This document shows positions 36,662 to 44,382 of a stretch of DNA of 64,000 nt, piece by piece (the stretch's first letter is position 1; each line of letters starts with the position of its first letter). A program made the position numbers and the translations under genes. The stretch is from positions 33,556-97,555 of the forward strand of contig JAGQOW010000002.1 of NCBI GenBank assembly GCA_020427155.1, written 5' to 3'. Source of the stretch: Planctomycetales bacterium (GTDB taxonomy: Bacteria; Planctomycetota; Planctomycetia; Pirellulales; Lacipirellulaceae). The notes below the pieces were generated by a model. That model searched no databases. It had not been told where the DNA came from and saw only the letters and a program-made list of their open reading frames with translations.

Positions 36662-38632
36662 ATGGCTGATGTCGAACTTCGCGAGCTGTCAACGGAAGTG
36701 AGCGGCTTCGACTCCCTGCTCTGGGGCAGGGAGCACATTGCACCACTCGTCCAGCGGTTGACGAGCATTCGTCGCGATATGCTTGCGTTGGAATCTACGG
36801 CAAGACATCTCTTGCAGGCGGTGTGGCCTCGGCGGAAAGCGAGTGCCCGAAATCTGCTCCACTACGTGGCGCTGCGACGACACGACGTGCGAGCTTTGCA
36901 GGAACAACTCATTCCGCGCGGGCTTTCTTCTCTCGGACGCTGCGAAGCCAACGTACACGCGACGCTGAATTCGGTGGTTGGCGCGCTGTGTCGGCTGTCC
37001 GATCTGGATGAGCCGTTGGAGTCGATGCCTGCCGCGGTGGATTTTATTCGCGCTCGAGAGCTCGTCGCTCAGTCGACGATCAACCTTTTCGGACCACGGC
37101 CAAGTGAAGGTGGCGCCCACATTATGGTTACCATGCCAAGCGAAGCGGCTCATGATCCCAGTTTGATCTCCGAGCTAGTGGACCATGGCATGGATTGCAT
37201 GCGGGTGAATTGTGGCCACGACGATCCTACAGCATGGAAAGCTGCCATTGCCAATCTACGAAGTGCCTGCGACAAACTGGGGCGCCAGTGCAAGGTTTTG
37301 ATGGATTTGAGCGGCCCTAAACTGCGTACGGGTCCAATTCAAGTCGGCACTGCAGTTTTGAAGTGGCGCCCTCAGCGCGATGCGAAAGGGCAGGTAATCG
37401 CACCGGCGCGAATCTGGTTTCAAAGCGGAGGTCACGAAGCTGCGCCGTCTGTGCCGGCCGATGCCGTGGTCCCGGTTCTGGGCAATTGGTTGGATCGTGT
37501 AGCGCCTGGCGACGAGATCCGTTTGATCGATACGCGCGGACGTGTACGGCACGTGCAAATCACCGAGCGAGGGCAGCATGGCGTGTGGGGTGAGACGAAG
37601 CAAACGGCCTACATCTCGGCAGACACCCGACTAGTGCACCATGCTCGTCGCCGCAAGTCGCAGAGCAAGAAAGGACGCATCGGAGCAATTGAACCAACCG
37701 AGCAATACCTGGTCGTGCGACGTGGCGATCAGCTTTTGTTGGCCGACGAATACAAGATTGGATCACCTGCGCAGTACGACGACCATGGCAGTCTGCTAGT
37801 CCCTGCTACGATCGGTTGCACGTTGCCCTCTGTTTTCAAGGATCTCAAACGTGGGGAGCGAGTCTTATTCGACGATGGCAAGATTGCGGCGCGGGTAGAG
37901 CAAGTTTGTCAGCACCACGTTGTGCTTGAGATCACACAAGCAGGCCGCAATGGTACGAAGTTGAGGGCAGACAAGGGCATCAACTTGCCCGACTCCGATC
38001 TGCAGTTAGGGGCACTTACAGACAAAGATGTTCAAGACTTGGCTTTTGTCGTTGAACATGCTGACATGGTGGGGTACTCGTTTGTAAGACGCGCAGAAGA
38101 CGTCGAATTGCTGCAAAACGAGTTGACCCGGCTGGGTAGGCCCGAAATGCCGATGGTGCTAAAGATTGAAAACCGACAGGCCTTCGAGCGGTTGCCTTCG
38201 CTGTTGATGGCTGCGCTGCGCAGTCCTGCCAGTGGGGTTATGATAGCTCGCGGCGATTTGGCAATCGAATTAGGCTGGCAGCGACTGGCGGAAGTCCAGG
38301 AAGAGATTCTTTGGATGTGCGAGGCCGCCCATATGCCGGTCGTCTGGGCGACCCAGGTTTTGGAGAGTCTCGCCAAGACCGGTCTGCCCTCGAGGGCAGA
38401 AATCACCGACGCAGCGATGGGCGTCCGCGCCGAGTGTGTCATGCTCAATAAGGGGCCGCATATCCTCGAAGCTCTGCAAGTGCTCAGCGGCATTCTACGC
38501 CGCATGCAGGATCACCAAGTCAAGAAACGTCCGCTACTTCGCCGTCTCCGCCTGGCTGACGATCTCACTCAGCCCCACACTATCGACGAGGATGCCATCC
38601 AACCCTTGTCTGATGCCCAGGGGTCGAAATGA
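36662..38632 (+). CDS. Pyruvate kinase-type protein with N-terminal extension, no allosteric domain
   Basis: The 656-residue protein contains a pyruvate kinase barrel: LMDLSGPKLRTG (about 214), KIENRQAFE (about 501, with the catalytic Lys), VMIARGDLAIELG (about 525) and WATQVLESLAKTGLPSRAEI (about 563). The first 150 residues are a helical Arg/Leu-rich extension absent from E. coli PykF. The lid (B) domain is enlarged, from about 230 to 430. The chain ends soon after the barrel (MLNKGPHILEAL), so the usual C-terminal regulatory domain is missing. The SGETA element at the end of the barrel is replaced by NKGPH. It likely makes pyruvate and ATP from phosphoenolpyruvate, but altered substrate or control is possible. 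A strong purine-rich ribosome site fixes the start. Confidence 0.86.
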   Translation: MADVELRELSTEVSGFDSLLWGREHIAPLVQRLTSIRRDMLALESTARHLLQAVWPRRKASARNLLHYVALRRHDVRALQEQLIPRGLSSLGRCEANVHATLNSVVGALCRLSDLDEPLESMPAAVDFIRARELVAQSTINLFGPRPSEGGAHIMVTMPSEAAHDPSLISELVDHGMDCMRVNCGHDDPTAWKAAIANLRSACDKLGRQCKVLMDLSGPKLRTGPIQVGTAVLKWRPQRDAKGQVIAPARIWFQSGGHEAAPSVPADAVVPVLGNWLDRVAPGDEIRLIDTRGRVRHVQITERGQHGVWGETKQTAYISADTRLVHHARRRKSQSKKGRIGAIEPTEQYLVVRRGDQLLLADEYKIGSPAQYDDHGSLLVPATIGCTLPSVFKDLKRGERVLFDDGKIAARVEQVCQHHVVLEITQAGRNGTKLRADKGINLPDSDLQLGALTDKDVQDLAFVVEHADMVGYSFVRRAEDVELLQNELTRLGRPEMPMVLKIENRQAFERLPSLLMAALRSPASGVMIARGDLAIELGWQRLAEVQEEILWMCEAAHMPVVWATQVLESLAKTGLPSRAEITDAAMGVRAECVMLNKGPHILEALQVLSGILRRMQDHQVKKRPLLRRLRLADDLTQPHTIDEDAIQPLSDAQGSK

Positions 38633-38668
38633 ACTGGAAACAATAAGCGAGCCCTGGTTGCACTGCAG

Positions 38669-38707
38669 AAAAAAGGGCCGACGAGGTGCGGGGTGCCTCG
38701 TCGACCC
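38669..38707 (-). terminator. Strong leftward intrinsic terminator with no known upstream gene
   Basis: The arms 38675-38686 and 38696-38707 form a 12-bp stem in minus-strand RNA (one U-G pair, 9-base loop) directly followed by six U (complement of the A-run 38669-38674). The plus-strand reading has a C-A mismatch and no T-run, so it is a terminator only for leftward transcription. It sits 42 bp after the pyruvate kinase stop. No leftward gene is annotated for 500 bp to its right. Confidence 0.75.
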
Positions 38708-39142
38708 TCGGGGGGAGAATTCTTTGGGTGGGATTGTCTCGGCGAGCGTGCGAGCCGTTGGCACTGAACTGGGATACCCGCGAGGCAGAGCCACTCACAT
38801 CGTCGCCATTCTCTTCTACCAACCCAGACCAAAGCAAAGGAGATGCCAAAGTCTTGGGCTTACGGGTCTCCCCGATCAGCCCGATACAGGTAATTGCGAC
38901 GAGATTGGCAGAAAAAGCGTGCTGGTGACGCCTAACGAAACGCCGTGCGTTCCCGGGGTCATAAGTGCCTGCAATTGCAGGATTGTAAATACTGCCAAGC
39001 TCAATTGTAGGTTTTGCCACAAGCTTTGCGAACTCTCAGGCGTCGTGCCACGTAGTAGCACAACAGCTAAGTAATCCGCCACGCAGTAGAGCCGCCTGTT
39101 GCCGCTTGGAGAGCTCGGCTATGATATTAGGTTTCTACTAGC
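38708..39142. other. Intergenic region, possible leftward small RNA
   Basis: Between the terminator and the operator-like palindrome lie about 435 bp with no protein-like frame. It contains a perfect 14-bp palindrome (CCTGCAATTGCAGG, 38968-38981). Since the terminator at 38669-38707 works only leftward, a minus-strand RNA may be made here. I compared it by eye with tmRNA, RNase P RNA, 6S RNA and SRP RNA landmarks and recognised none. Confidence 0.3.
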
Positions 39143-39181
39143 GGCATGCTAGCGCTAGCATCAAGCAAGCCTAGGCATGCT
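39143..39181. promoter_or_regulatory. Operator-like 16-bp palindrome and direct repeats before the ABC/DUF3299 operon
   Basis: ATGCTAGCGCTAGCAT at 39146-39161 is a perfect 16-bp palindrome. GGCATGCT occurs at 39143-39150 and again at 39174-39181, 31 bp apart, which is about three helical turns. The block ends 50 bp before the first start codon of the operon. The arrangement fits a binding site for a dimeric regulator, but no regulator gene is next to it. Confidence 0.45.
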
Positions 39182-39230
39182 GTACCACGCCGCTCCCCTT
39201 CCTACGCAATTGCTTTGCCTTGAGTTCACA

Positions 39231-39917
39231 ATGCTGCTGTTGGAAAACGTTCGCAAGTCGTATCGAGAACCCAACGGCGAACCTTTGCCGATTCTCGATA
39301 TTGAGCATTTCCGACTTGACGCCGGCGAGCAGACGGTGCTGCGGGGGCGCAGCGGCTGCGGCAAGACGACGTTGCTGAATTGTATTTCGGGGCTCACTAC
39401 CGTTGATCATGGCCGGATTGTTATCAAGGATCGCGATATCGCCCGCCTACCCGAGGTCACTCGCGATCGGTTTCGTGCTCGCCATATCGGTTTTGTCTTC
39501 CAGACGTTCAATCTCTTGCCTGCGTTTACTGCGTTCGAAAACGTCTTGTTGGGAATGACATTTACGGGGCAGAAGACAGACGCCAGTCGCGCCAGGCGGC
39601 TTCTGGACGAGGTTGGTCTGTGTCATCGCATGGGCCACAAGCCAGCGGCACTCTCCGTAGGCGAACAACAGCGCGTAGCGGTAGCCCGAGCCTTGGCCAA
39701 TCAGCCTTCGCTACTGTTGGCAGACGAGCCCACCGCGAACGTTGACCCGGCTCATCAGCAACAAGTTATTGATTTGCTGCGCGGGGCCTGCGAGCAAGAG
39801 AAGGTTGCAATGCTGCTCGTGACGCATGCCCCGGAAGTTTCCGATCAATTCGCGCGAGTGGAGTATCTGGAAAAGGTCAACCGCGTCTTACCAAGTCCTA
39901 ACTCCCCTGCCCTCTAA
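39231..39917 (+). CDS. LolD/MacB-type ABC transporter ATPase
   Basis: The start is the ATG at 39231 (MLLLENVRKSY), the normal beginning for this family; the frame is open 18 codons further up. The 228-residue protein has Walker A GRSGCGKTT (39-47), the Q-loop segment GFVFQTFNLLPAFTAFENV typical of LolD/FtsE/MacB ATPases, a signature LSVGEQQRVAVARAL (near 140; Val in place of the first Gly of LSGGQ), and Walker B LLLADEPTANVD (near 160). It powers the permease encoded 17 bp downstream. Partners of this type usually extract lipoproteins or push substrates across the outer membrane by movement rather than true import. Confidence 0.92.
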   Translation: MLLLENVRKSYREPNGEPLPILDIEHFRLDAGEQTVLRGRSGCGKTTLLNCISGLTTVDHGRIVIKDRDIARLPEVTRDRFRARHIGFVFQTFNLLPAFTAFENVLLGMTFTGQKTDASRARRLLDEVGLCHRMGHKPAALSVGEQQRVAVARALANQPSLLLADEPTANVDPAHQQQVIDLLRGACEQEKVAMLLVTHAPEVSDQFARVEYLEKVNRVLPSPNSPAL

Positions 39918-39934
39918 CTTCAGATCCGTCGGTC

Positions 39935-41260
39935 ATGACTTTTTGGAAGATCGCTTGGCGAAACATGCAGCAACGGGCGTTGGCTTCGTCGCTCACAGGT
40001 TTCTCAATGGCACTGGGCGTGGCATTGATGATCCTGGTCATTGTCATCCATGAAGTGACGGTCCAACAGTTTTCCAGCGATGCCCAAGGTTACCATTTGA
40101 TTGTCGGCGGCAGCAAAGGCGGCGATGTGCAGCTGGTAATGAACACGGTCTTTCACATCGGCAACCCCCTCTATCCGATTCCCTACAGCTATTACAAGGA
40201 GTTCGTTGATGGCAATTACGCCCCCTTCACCAAAGTTGCCATTCCCTACTGCATCGGTGACAGCTTCCACGCCAACGGCTGGCGGTTCCGTGTTGTCGCG
40301 ACGACCCCCGACTTGTTTGACAAAATTTCATACGGAGCCAACGACGACGGTTCCGATAAGCAGTACCGGTTCCAATCGGGAAGAAACATACAAACCGATC
40401 ACTTTTTCGAAGCCGTCGTGGGCTCGGTCGCGGCAAAGAAGTCGGGTCTGAAGGTCGGCGATACTTTTCAGCCTACCCACGGTATGAGTGCTGCAGGGAA
40501 CAAGCACGTGGAGTTCGAGATCGTTGGCGTTCTGAGCCCCACAGGCACGGCCAACGACCGGGCGGTGTTTGTCAATATCGAAGGATTCTATTTGCTCGAC
40601 GGCCACGCATTGCCGGCAGAGAATCGGGATGCCACCCAGGCGCAGCAGCAGGAGCCCGACCCCATCGATCCGAATCGGGGCCGGTTGCCACTGCCCGAAC
40701 AGCAGCGAGAAGTTACGTCGATCCTGGTGCTTTGTAACAACGACCTGGGCATGATGTCGTTGGATCAGGCAATCAACAAGGGAAAAGATCGTACTGCCAT
40801 AGCCGTTAAGCCGGGATACCTTGTGCAAGATATGCTCGACAAAGTCATTGGGCCAGTACGCTTGGTGCTGCTGGTGCTTACGATTCTGATCGTCATCGTG
40901 GCAGGGATCAGTATTCTGGTAAGCATCTATAACTCGATGAGCGAGCGCAGCCACGATATCGCCGTGATGCGCGCCTTGGGCGCAAGCCGCACCGCCGTGA
41001 TGGGGATCATCCTGGCCGAGTCGATATTGCTGTCATTACTGGGAGGATTGGTGGGAGTGCTGCTAGGTCACGCGTGCCTGGCCATAGCCAGTCCCTACGT
41101 TATGGCTCACGCGGGCATCACGCTTCGGTTTTGGCAATTCAATTGGTACGAGAGTTTGTTGATCCCGGGTTTAGTTGTCTTTGCCTCATTGGTCGGCTTT
41201 TTGCCCGCCTTGACGGCTTACCGCACCGACGTCGGGCGTTCGCTCGGTGCGGGCCGGTAG
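39935..41260 (+). CDS. FtsX/MacB-type ABC permease
   Basis: The 441-residue protein has one membrane segment near 20-42, a large extracytoplasmic domain (about 43-300), and three C-terminal segments (about 300-330, 350-378, 403-425). The second carries the FtsX signature region ERSHDIAVMRALGASRTAVM at its cytoplasmic side. The extracytoplasmic domain begins SSDAQGYHLIVGGSKGGDVQ, as in LolC/E- or MacB-like proteins. It works with the ATPase gene 17 bp upstream. The next gene, for a CPFC protein, starts 122 bp downstream on the same strand, and the five genes are likely one unit. Confidence 0.92.
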   Translation: MTFWKIAWRNMQQRALASSLTGFSMALGVALMILVIVIHEVTVQQFSSDAQGYHLIVGGSKGGDVQLVMNTVFHIGNPLYPIPYSYYKEFVDGNYAPFTKVAIPYCIGDSFHANGWRFRVVATTPDLFDKISYGANDDGSDKQYRFQSGRNIQTDHFFEAVVGSVAAKKSGLKVGDTFQPTHGMSAAGNKHVEFEIVGVLSPTGTANDRAVFVNIEGFYLLDGHALPAENRDATQAQQQEPDPIDPNRGRLPLPEQQREVTSILVLCNNDLGMMSLDQAINKGKDRTAIAVKPGYLVQDMLDKVIGPVRLVLLVLTILIVIVAGISILVSIYNSMSERSHDIAVMRALGASRTAVMGIILAESILLSLLGGLVGVLLGHACLAIASPYVMAHAGITLRFWQFNWYESLLIPGLVVFASLVGFLPALTAYRTDVGRSLGAGR

Positions 41261-41382
41261 CGTAGAAATGACCGTTTGTCCCGCAGGACTGAAAGTCGAT
41301 AAAATGCATAAGACTGCTCTTAGCCAAGTACTTGCTGAGGCTCTCCGAAGTTCACTTCAAACATCCTTACTCGAACGAAAAC

Positions 41383-43053
41383 ATGAATAACTCAATTTCC
41401 TTTCAAAGTCGCTCAGTCAGGATCGTGGTATTAGTTTCTGCCATGAGTTGGTTGCTTATGCAGGCTCAGGCAGCTAAGGCTTGTCCTTTCTGCAGTGCAG
41501 CATCACAAACTTTGAGCGAAGAACTGGCCGCAGCCGAAGCAGCTGTCATAGCCAGGATGGTCAAGGCGGCGCCTCCGGTTTCGCCCGACGCCAACGACCC
41601 AGCCGGACTAGACGCGGTCGATCCGGATACGGGAATGGCCCAATTCCTGATCGAAGAGGTGCTGCGCGGCAAAGACAAACTTGGCGATCTGGACACGATC
41701 AAAGTGGTCTATTTTGGCGAAAATGAGTTGGACAAGCGTTTTTTGATCAGTGGCGTAGCAGGGCAACCACTGGATTGGACCACTCCGTTGCCACTCTCGC
41801 CTCGTGCGATTGACTATGTCAAACGACTGGGAAATCTGCCTGAGAAGGGCCCGGATCGACTAGAGTTTTTCTTGGGCCACTTAGAAGACGAAGACCCGCT
41901 CCTCGCCCAGGACGCCTACGACGAGTTCGCTCGCGCCCCGTACCGCGAAATCATTGAAATGGCCGATCGTCTCGACCGCCAGCAGCTGACCAATTGGATC
42001 GAGAACCCTGACGTCGGTCCCACGAGACGCCGCCTATATCTCACCTTGCTCGGCACATGCGGTCAAGCAGAAGACATCGCAATGCTCGAATCTCTGTTGC
42101 GGTACGACTACCAGCAGATGAAGCCAGGGATCGCGGCCATGGTTTCGCTAATGGGTATCCACGGCTCGGCCACGGGCGCCACCTTGGTAGACGAATTGGC
42201 CCGTGCCGACGTACGCCGCAAACGCCAATGCCTCGATGCCTTGATTGCCGCCTATCTGAAACTCAAAGGGCCCGAAGGTCTTCCCTTGGTCGAACAGTTG
42301 TTCCTCACGAATCCTGCTGCTGAGTACACGCATGTCTACGCGACGATTATGGCTTTGCGTTTTCATGGGGAAGAGTCCAGCGAGATACCTCGCGAGCGGC
42401 TCCAACAGTCGCTACGGCTCGTGCTCAACAACCACGAAATCGCCGATCAGGTCATCCCCGATCTGGCTCGCTGGGAAGATTGGAGCATCCTCGATCAATT
42501 GGTGACTATGTTCAAAGACTCTGAAGAAGACGCTTGGATTCGCCAGCCTGTGATTTCCTACCTGCTAACCGCCGAAGAGCAGGAGGGCGACGTGGGAACT
42601 CGTGCCAAGGAGGCACTTACAGAACTCGAAGTGCTTGATCCGAAGGGGGTCAAAAGGGCTCGAAGCTACATGGCCTTCGGCCTGCTGGCCAGAGCGGGAG
42701 CCGCGCCGAAAGATGAGGGTAACGTTGTTCCCGCTGAGGACGATGTTTCCGAGCCCGGAGATGAAGCGAGCGAATCGGCCGAAGCAGAGGTAGCGGCTAA
42801 AGCGGAGTCGCCTCCTTTGACTAGCGATGAAACTGTCGCAGCCAGTGCTTCGCCGGCTCCTCAAGAGCCGCCCTTGGAAAGTTCTCCAGAAGCTCCCCCT
42901 GCAGCTGTGGCTGCGGAATCTTCCCCCACACCGCCTGAGCCTAGTCGCCTGATGATCATTGGCGTTCCAGTTTTTGCCGGCTTAGTATTGATGGGAGTCT
43001 TTGCGATCCTGTTGCGCGGATCCGACGTACGTTCTTCGCGCGAGGGTTCCTAG
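41383..43053 (+). CDS. Exported CPFC-motif protein anchored by a C-terminal membrane segment
   Basis: The start is the ATG at 41383, which gives a signal peptide (MNNSISFQSRSVRIVVLVSA and on). The 556-residue mature chain begins at once with AKACPFCSAASQTLSEE, a CxxC pair at 34-37 where thioredoxin-like or metal-binding sites would use both Cys. There follows an OB-like or beta-rich stretch (about 45-140), a helical HEAT-like region (about 150-450), a Pro/Glu/Ala-rich spacer (about 455-520), and one membrane segment (IIGVPVFAGLVLMGVFAILL). The family is unknown to me by name, but the ACPFC start recurs in planctomycetes as I recall. Its place after an ABC pair and before two DUF3299-like proteins suggests the membrane-linked partner of that transporter. 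Confidence 0.8.
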   Translation: MNNSISFQSRSVRIVVLVSAMSWLLMQAQAAKACPFCSAASQTLSEELAAAEAAVIARMVKAAPPVSPDANDPAGLDAVDPDTGMAQFLIEEVLRGKDKLGDLDTIKVVYFGENELDKRFLISGVAGQPLDWTTPLPLSPRAIDYVKRLGNLPEKGPDRLEFFLGHLEDEDPLLAQDAYDEFARAPYREIIEMADRLDRQQLTNWIENPDVGPTRRRLYLTLLGTCGQAEDIAMLESLLRYDYQQMKPGIAAMVSLMGIHGSATGATLVDELARADVRRKRQCLDALIAAYLKLKGPEGLPLVEQLFLTNPAAEYTHVYATIMALRFHGEESSEIPRERLQQSLRLVLNNHEIADQVIPDLARWEDWSILDQLVTMFKDSEEDAWIRQPVISYLLTAEEQEGDVGTRAKEALTELEVLDPKGVKRARSYMAFGLLARAGAAPKDEGNVVPAEDDVSEPGDEASESAEAEVAAKAESPPLTSDETVAASASPAPQEPPLESSPEAPPAAVAAESSPTPPEPSRLMIIGVPVFAGLVLMGVFAILLRGSDVRSSREGS

Positions 43054-43092
43054 CTCTCACTTCCTCTGCAATTCACCCTTTAGCCGTTTGCT

Positions 43093-43839
43093 ATGTCAAC
43101 GACAGAAGTGTTTTCCGATCGGGACGAGGTCTTGCAAGATCCTCCTGCCGAAGATTTTGAATACCGCCCGCTGAGCAGCGGTGCCATTGCCTCGTCGATA
43201 TTCGGCGTGTTGGGTTTACTGACTTTTGCTGCCGGTGGTGATAGCCTCCAGTCTACTCTCATGCTTTGCCCGATCCCGCTTATTGGTTTGATCAGCGGTA
43301 TCAAGGCTTTGGCTGGAATCCGGTCGATGCCCGATCAAGTCAGCGGGAGCAAATTGGCCCTTGTCGGTATCGTCTTTTCGGCAACTGGGTTGTTCGGCGG
43401 ACTAGGTTATGCCGGGTTTGTCCATGCGACCGAGGTTCCCGACGGCTATCTGCGCACCTCCTTCGTCGAGCTTCGTCCCGATGAAGTCGAAATGCGTAAG
43501 GGAATCGTTGTGCCGGAGGACGTTCGGCAATTAGATGGCCAGCGGGTGTTTATCAAGGGGTTCATGCGCCCTGGCACGACTGTAACTCGCGAAGGAACGC
43601 CAGTTCGGCGGCACGCGGGACGGTTTCTACTAGTTCGCGACAACAACGAGTGCTGCTTTGGCGACCAGTCGAAAGTCAAGTACTACGATCAAGTACTGGT
43701 TACTATGGCTGGCTCGAAAACCGCGGATGATTCGCGAAGTCTGCTCCGGGTAGGAGGCACGCTGCGTAGCATGCCTGAGAACCTACGCCAGAATGAGGGT
43801 TACCCCGTCTATTTGCTCGAAGCCGATTACCTGCAATGA
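43093..43839 (+). CDS. Membrane protein with DUF3299-like C-terminal domain
   Basis: The 248-residue protein has three hydrophobic segments in its first 115 residues (about 32-50, 60-77, 92-112), resembling DUF4190-type small membrane proteins. An outer domain follows with LDGQRVFIKGFMRPG near 148 and RFLLVRDNNECCFGDQ near 177. The pattern of a GFMxP strand followed by FLLVRD and a paired Cys resembles DUF3299 proteins, whose role is unknown. The same RDNxECCFG motif occurs in the next gene product, whose start overlaps this stop by 4 bases (ATGA), so the two are translationally coupled. It starts 39 bp after the CPFC gene. Confidence 0.8.
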   Translation: MSTTEVFSDRDEVLQDPPAEDFEYRPLSSGAIASSIFGVLGLLTFAAGGDSLQSTLMLCPIPLIGLISGIKALAGIRSMPDQVSGSKLALVGIVFSATGLFGGLGYAGFVHATEVPDGYLRTSFVELRPDEVEMRKGIVVPEDVRQLDGQRVFIKGFMRPGTTVTREGTPVRRHAGRFLLVRDNNECCFGDQSKVKYYDQVLVTMAGSKTADDSRSLLRVGGTLRSMPENLRQNEGYPVYLLEADYLQ

Positions 43840-44345
43840 GCTTAGTTCGAACTCTTTGTGCTCTTTTTGTTTTGCTGATGCTGCTAAGTATGGGCTGCAA
43901 TAGCGACTCGGTGGTCACAGCGCAGTCGGCTCGGCAAGGCGATGAAACTGCCCTTGCTCAAGTTGGAGAAAGATCGGTTGTCGATTCAACGTTCGACGAC
44001 ATCAAGTTCGACATGGAGAAGACGCAAGCATTTGATCGGTCGATGCTGACCCCGAAAGTTGAAGAGCTGTTTGGACGTCAGATCCGCATTCGGGGTTATA
44101 TGTTTCCTACGCTGAAGAAAAAGGGCCTTAAGCAATTTGTTCTTGTACGGGACAATTTGGAGTGTTGTTTTGGGCCTGGGGCTGCGCTGTTCGATTGCAT
44201 TCTTGTACATATGAAGGAAGGCCGGACGGCCGAGTACTCCATCCGCCCCATAGCCGTGGAGGGAACCTTTAGTCTGGACGAGGTTGTCGGTCCAGACAGC
44301 AACCACTTGGCGATCTACCGTCTCGATGGCGACGCCATCGAGTGA
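43836..44345 (+). CDS. DUF3299-like lipoprotein
   Basis: The 169-residue product has a short lipoprotein-like signal (MSLVRTLCALFVLLMLLSMG before Cys21; the -3 position is Ser, so the lipobox is weak). The outer domain contains RQIRIRGYMFPTLKKKG (near 86) and QFVLVRDNLECCFGPG (near 105), paralogous to the C-terminal domain of the product just upstream. The ECC pair may bind a metal or form a disulfide. It overlaps its upstream neighbour by 4 bases and ends the five-gene ABC operon, converging with the coiled-coil gene 37 bp on. Confidence 0.8.
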   Translation: MSLVRTLCALFVLLMLLSMGCNSDSVVTAQSARQGDETALAQVGERSVVDSTFDDIKFDMEKTQAFDRSMLTPKVEELFGRQIRIRGYMFPTLKKKGLKQFVLVRDNLECCFGPGAALFDCILVHMKEGRTAEYSIRPIAVEGTFSLDEVVGPDSNHLAIYRLDGDAIE

Positions 44346-44382
44346 GGCGATCAGCAGCCGCTTGATACCGAGTAGTTTGACG

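Noticed and set aside
38580..39020. 146-codon minus-strand frame right of the pyruvate kinase gene
   Set aside because: It crosses the leftward terminator and the end of the kinase gene, and has no protein-like features. A non-coding transcript explains the terminator better.
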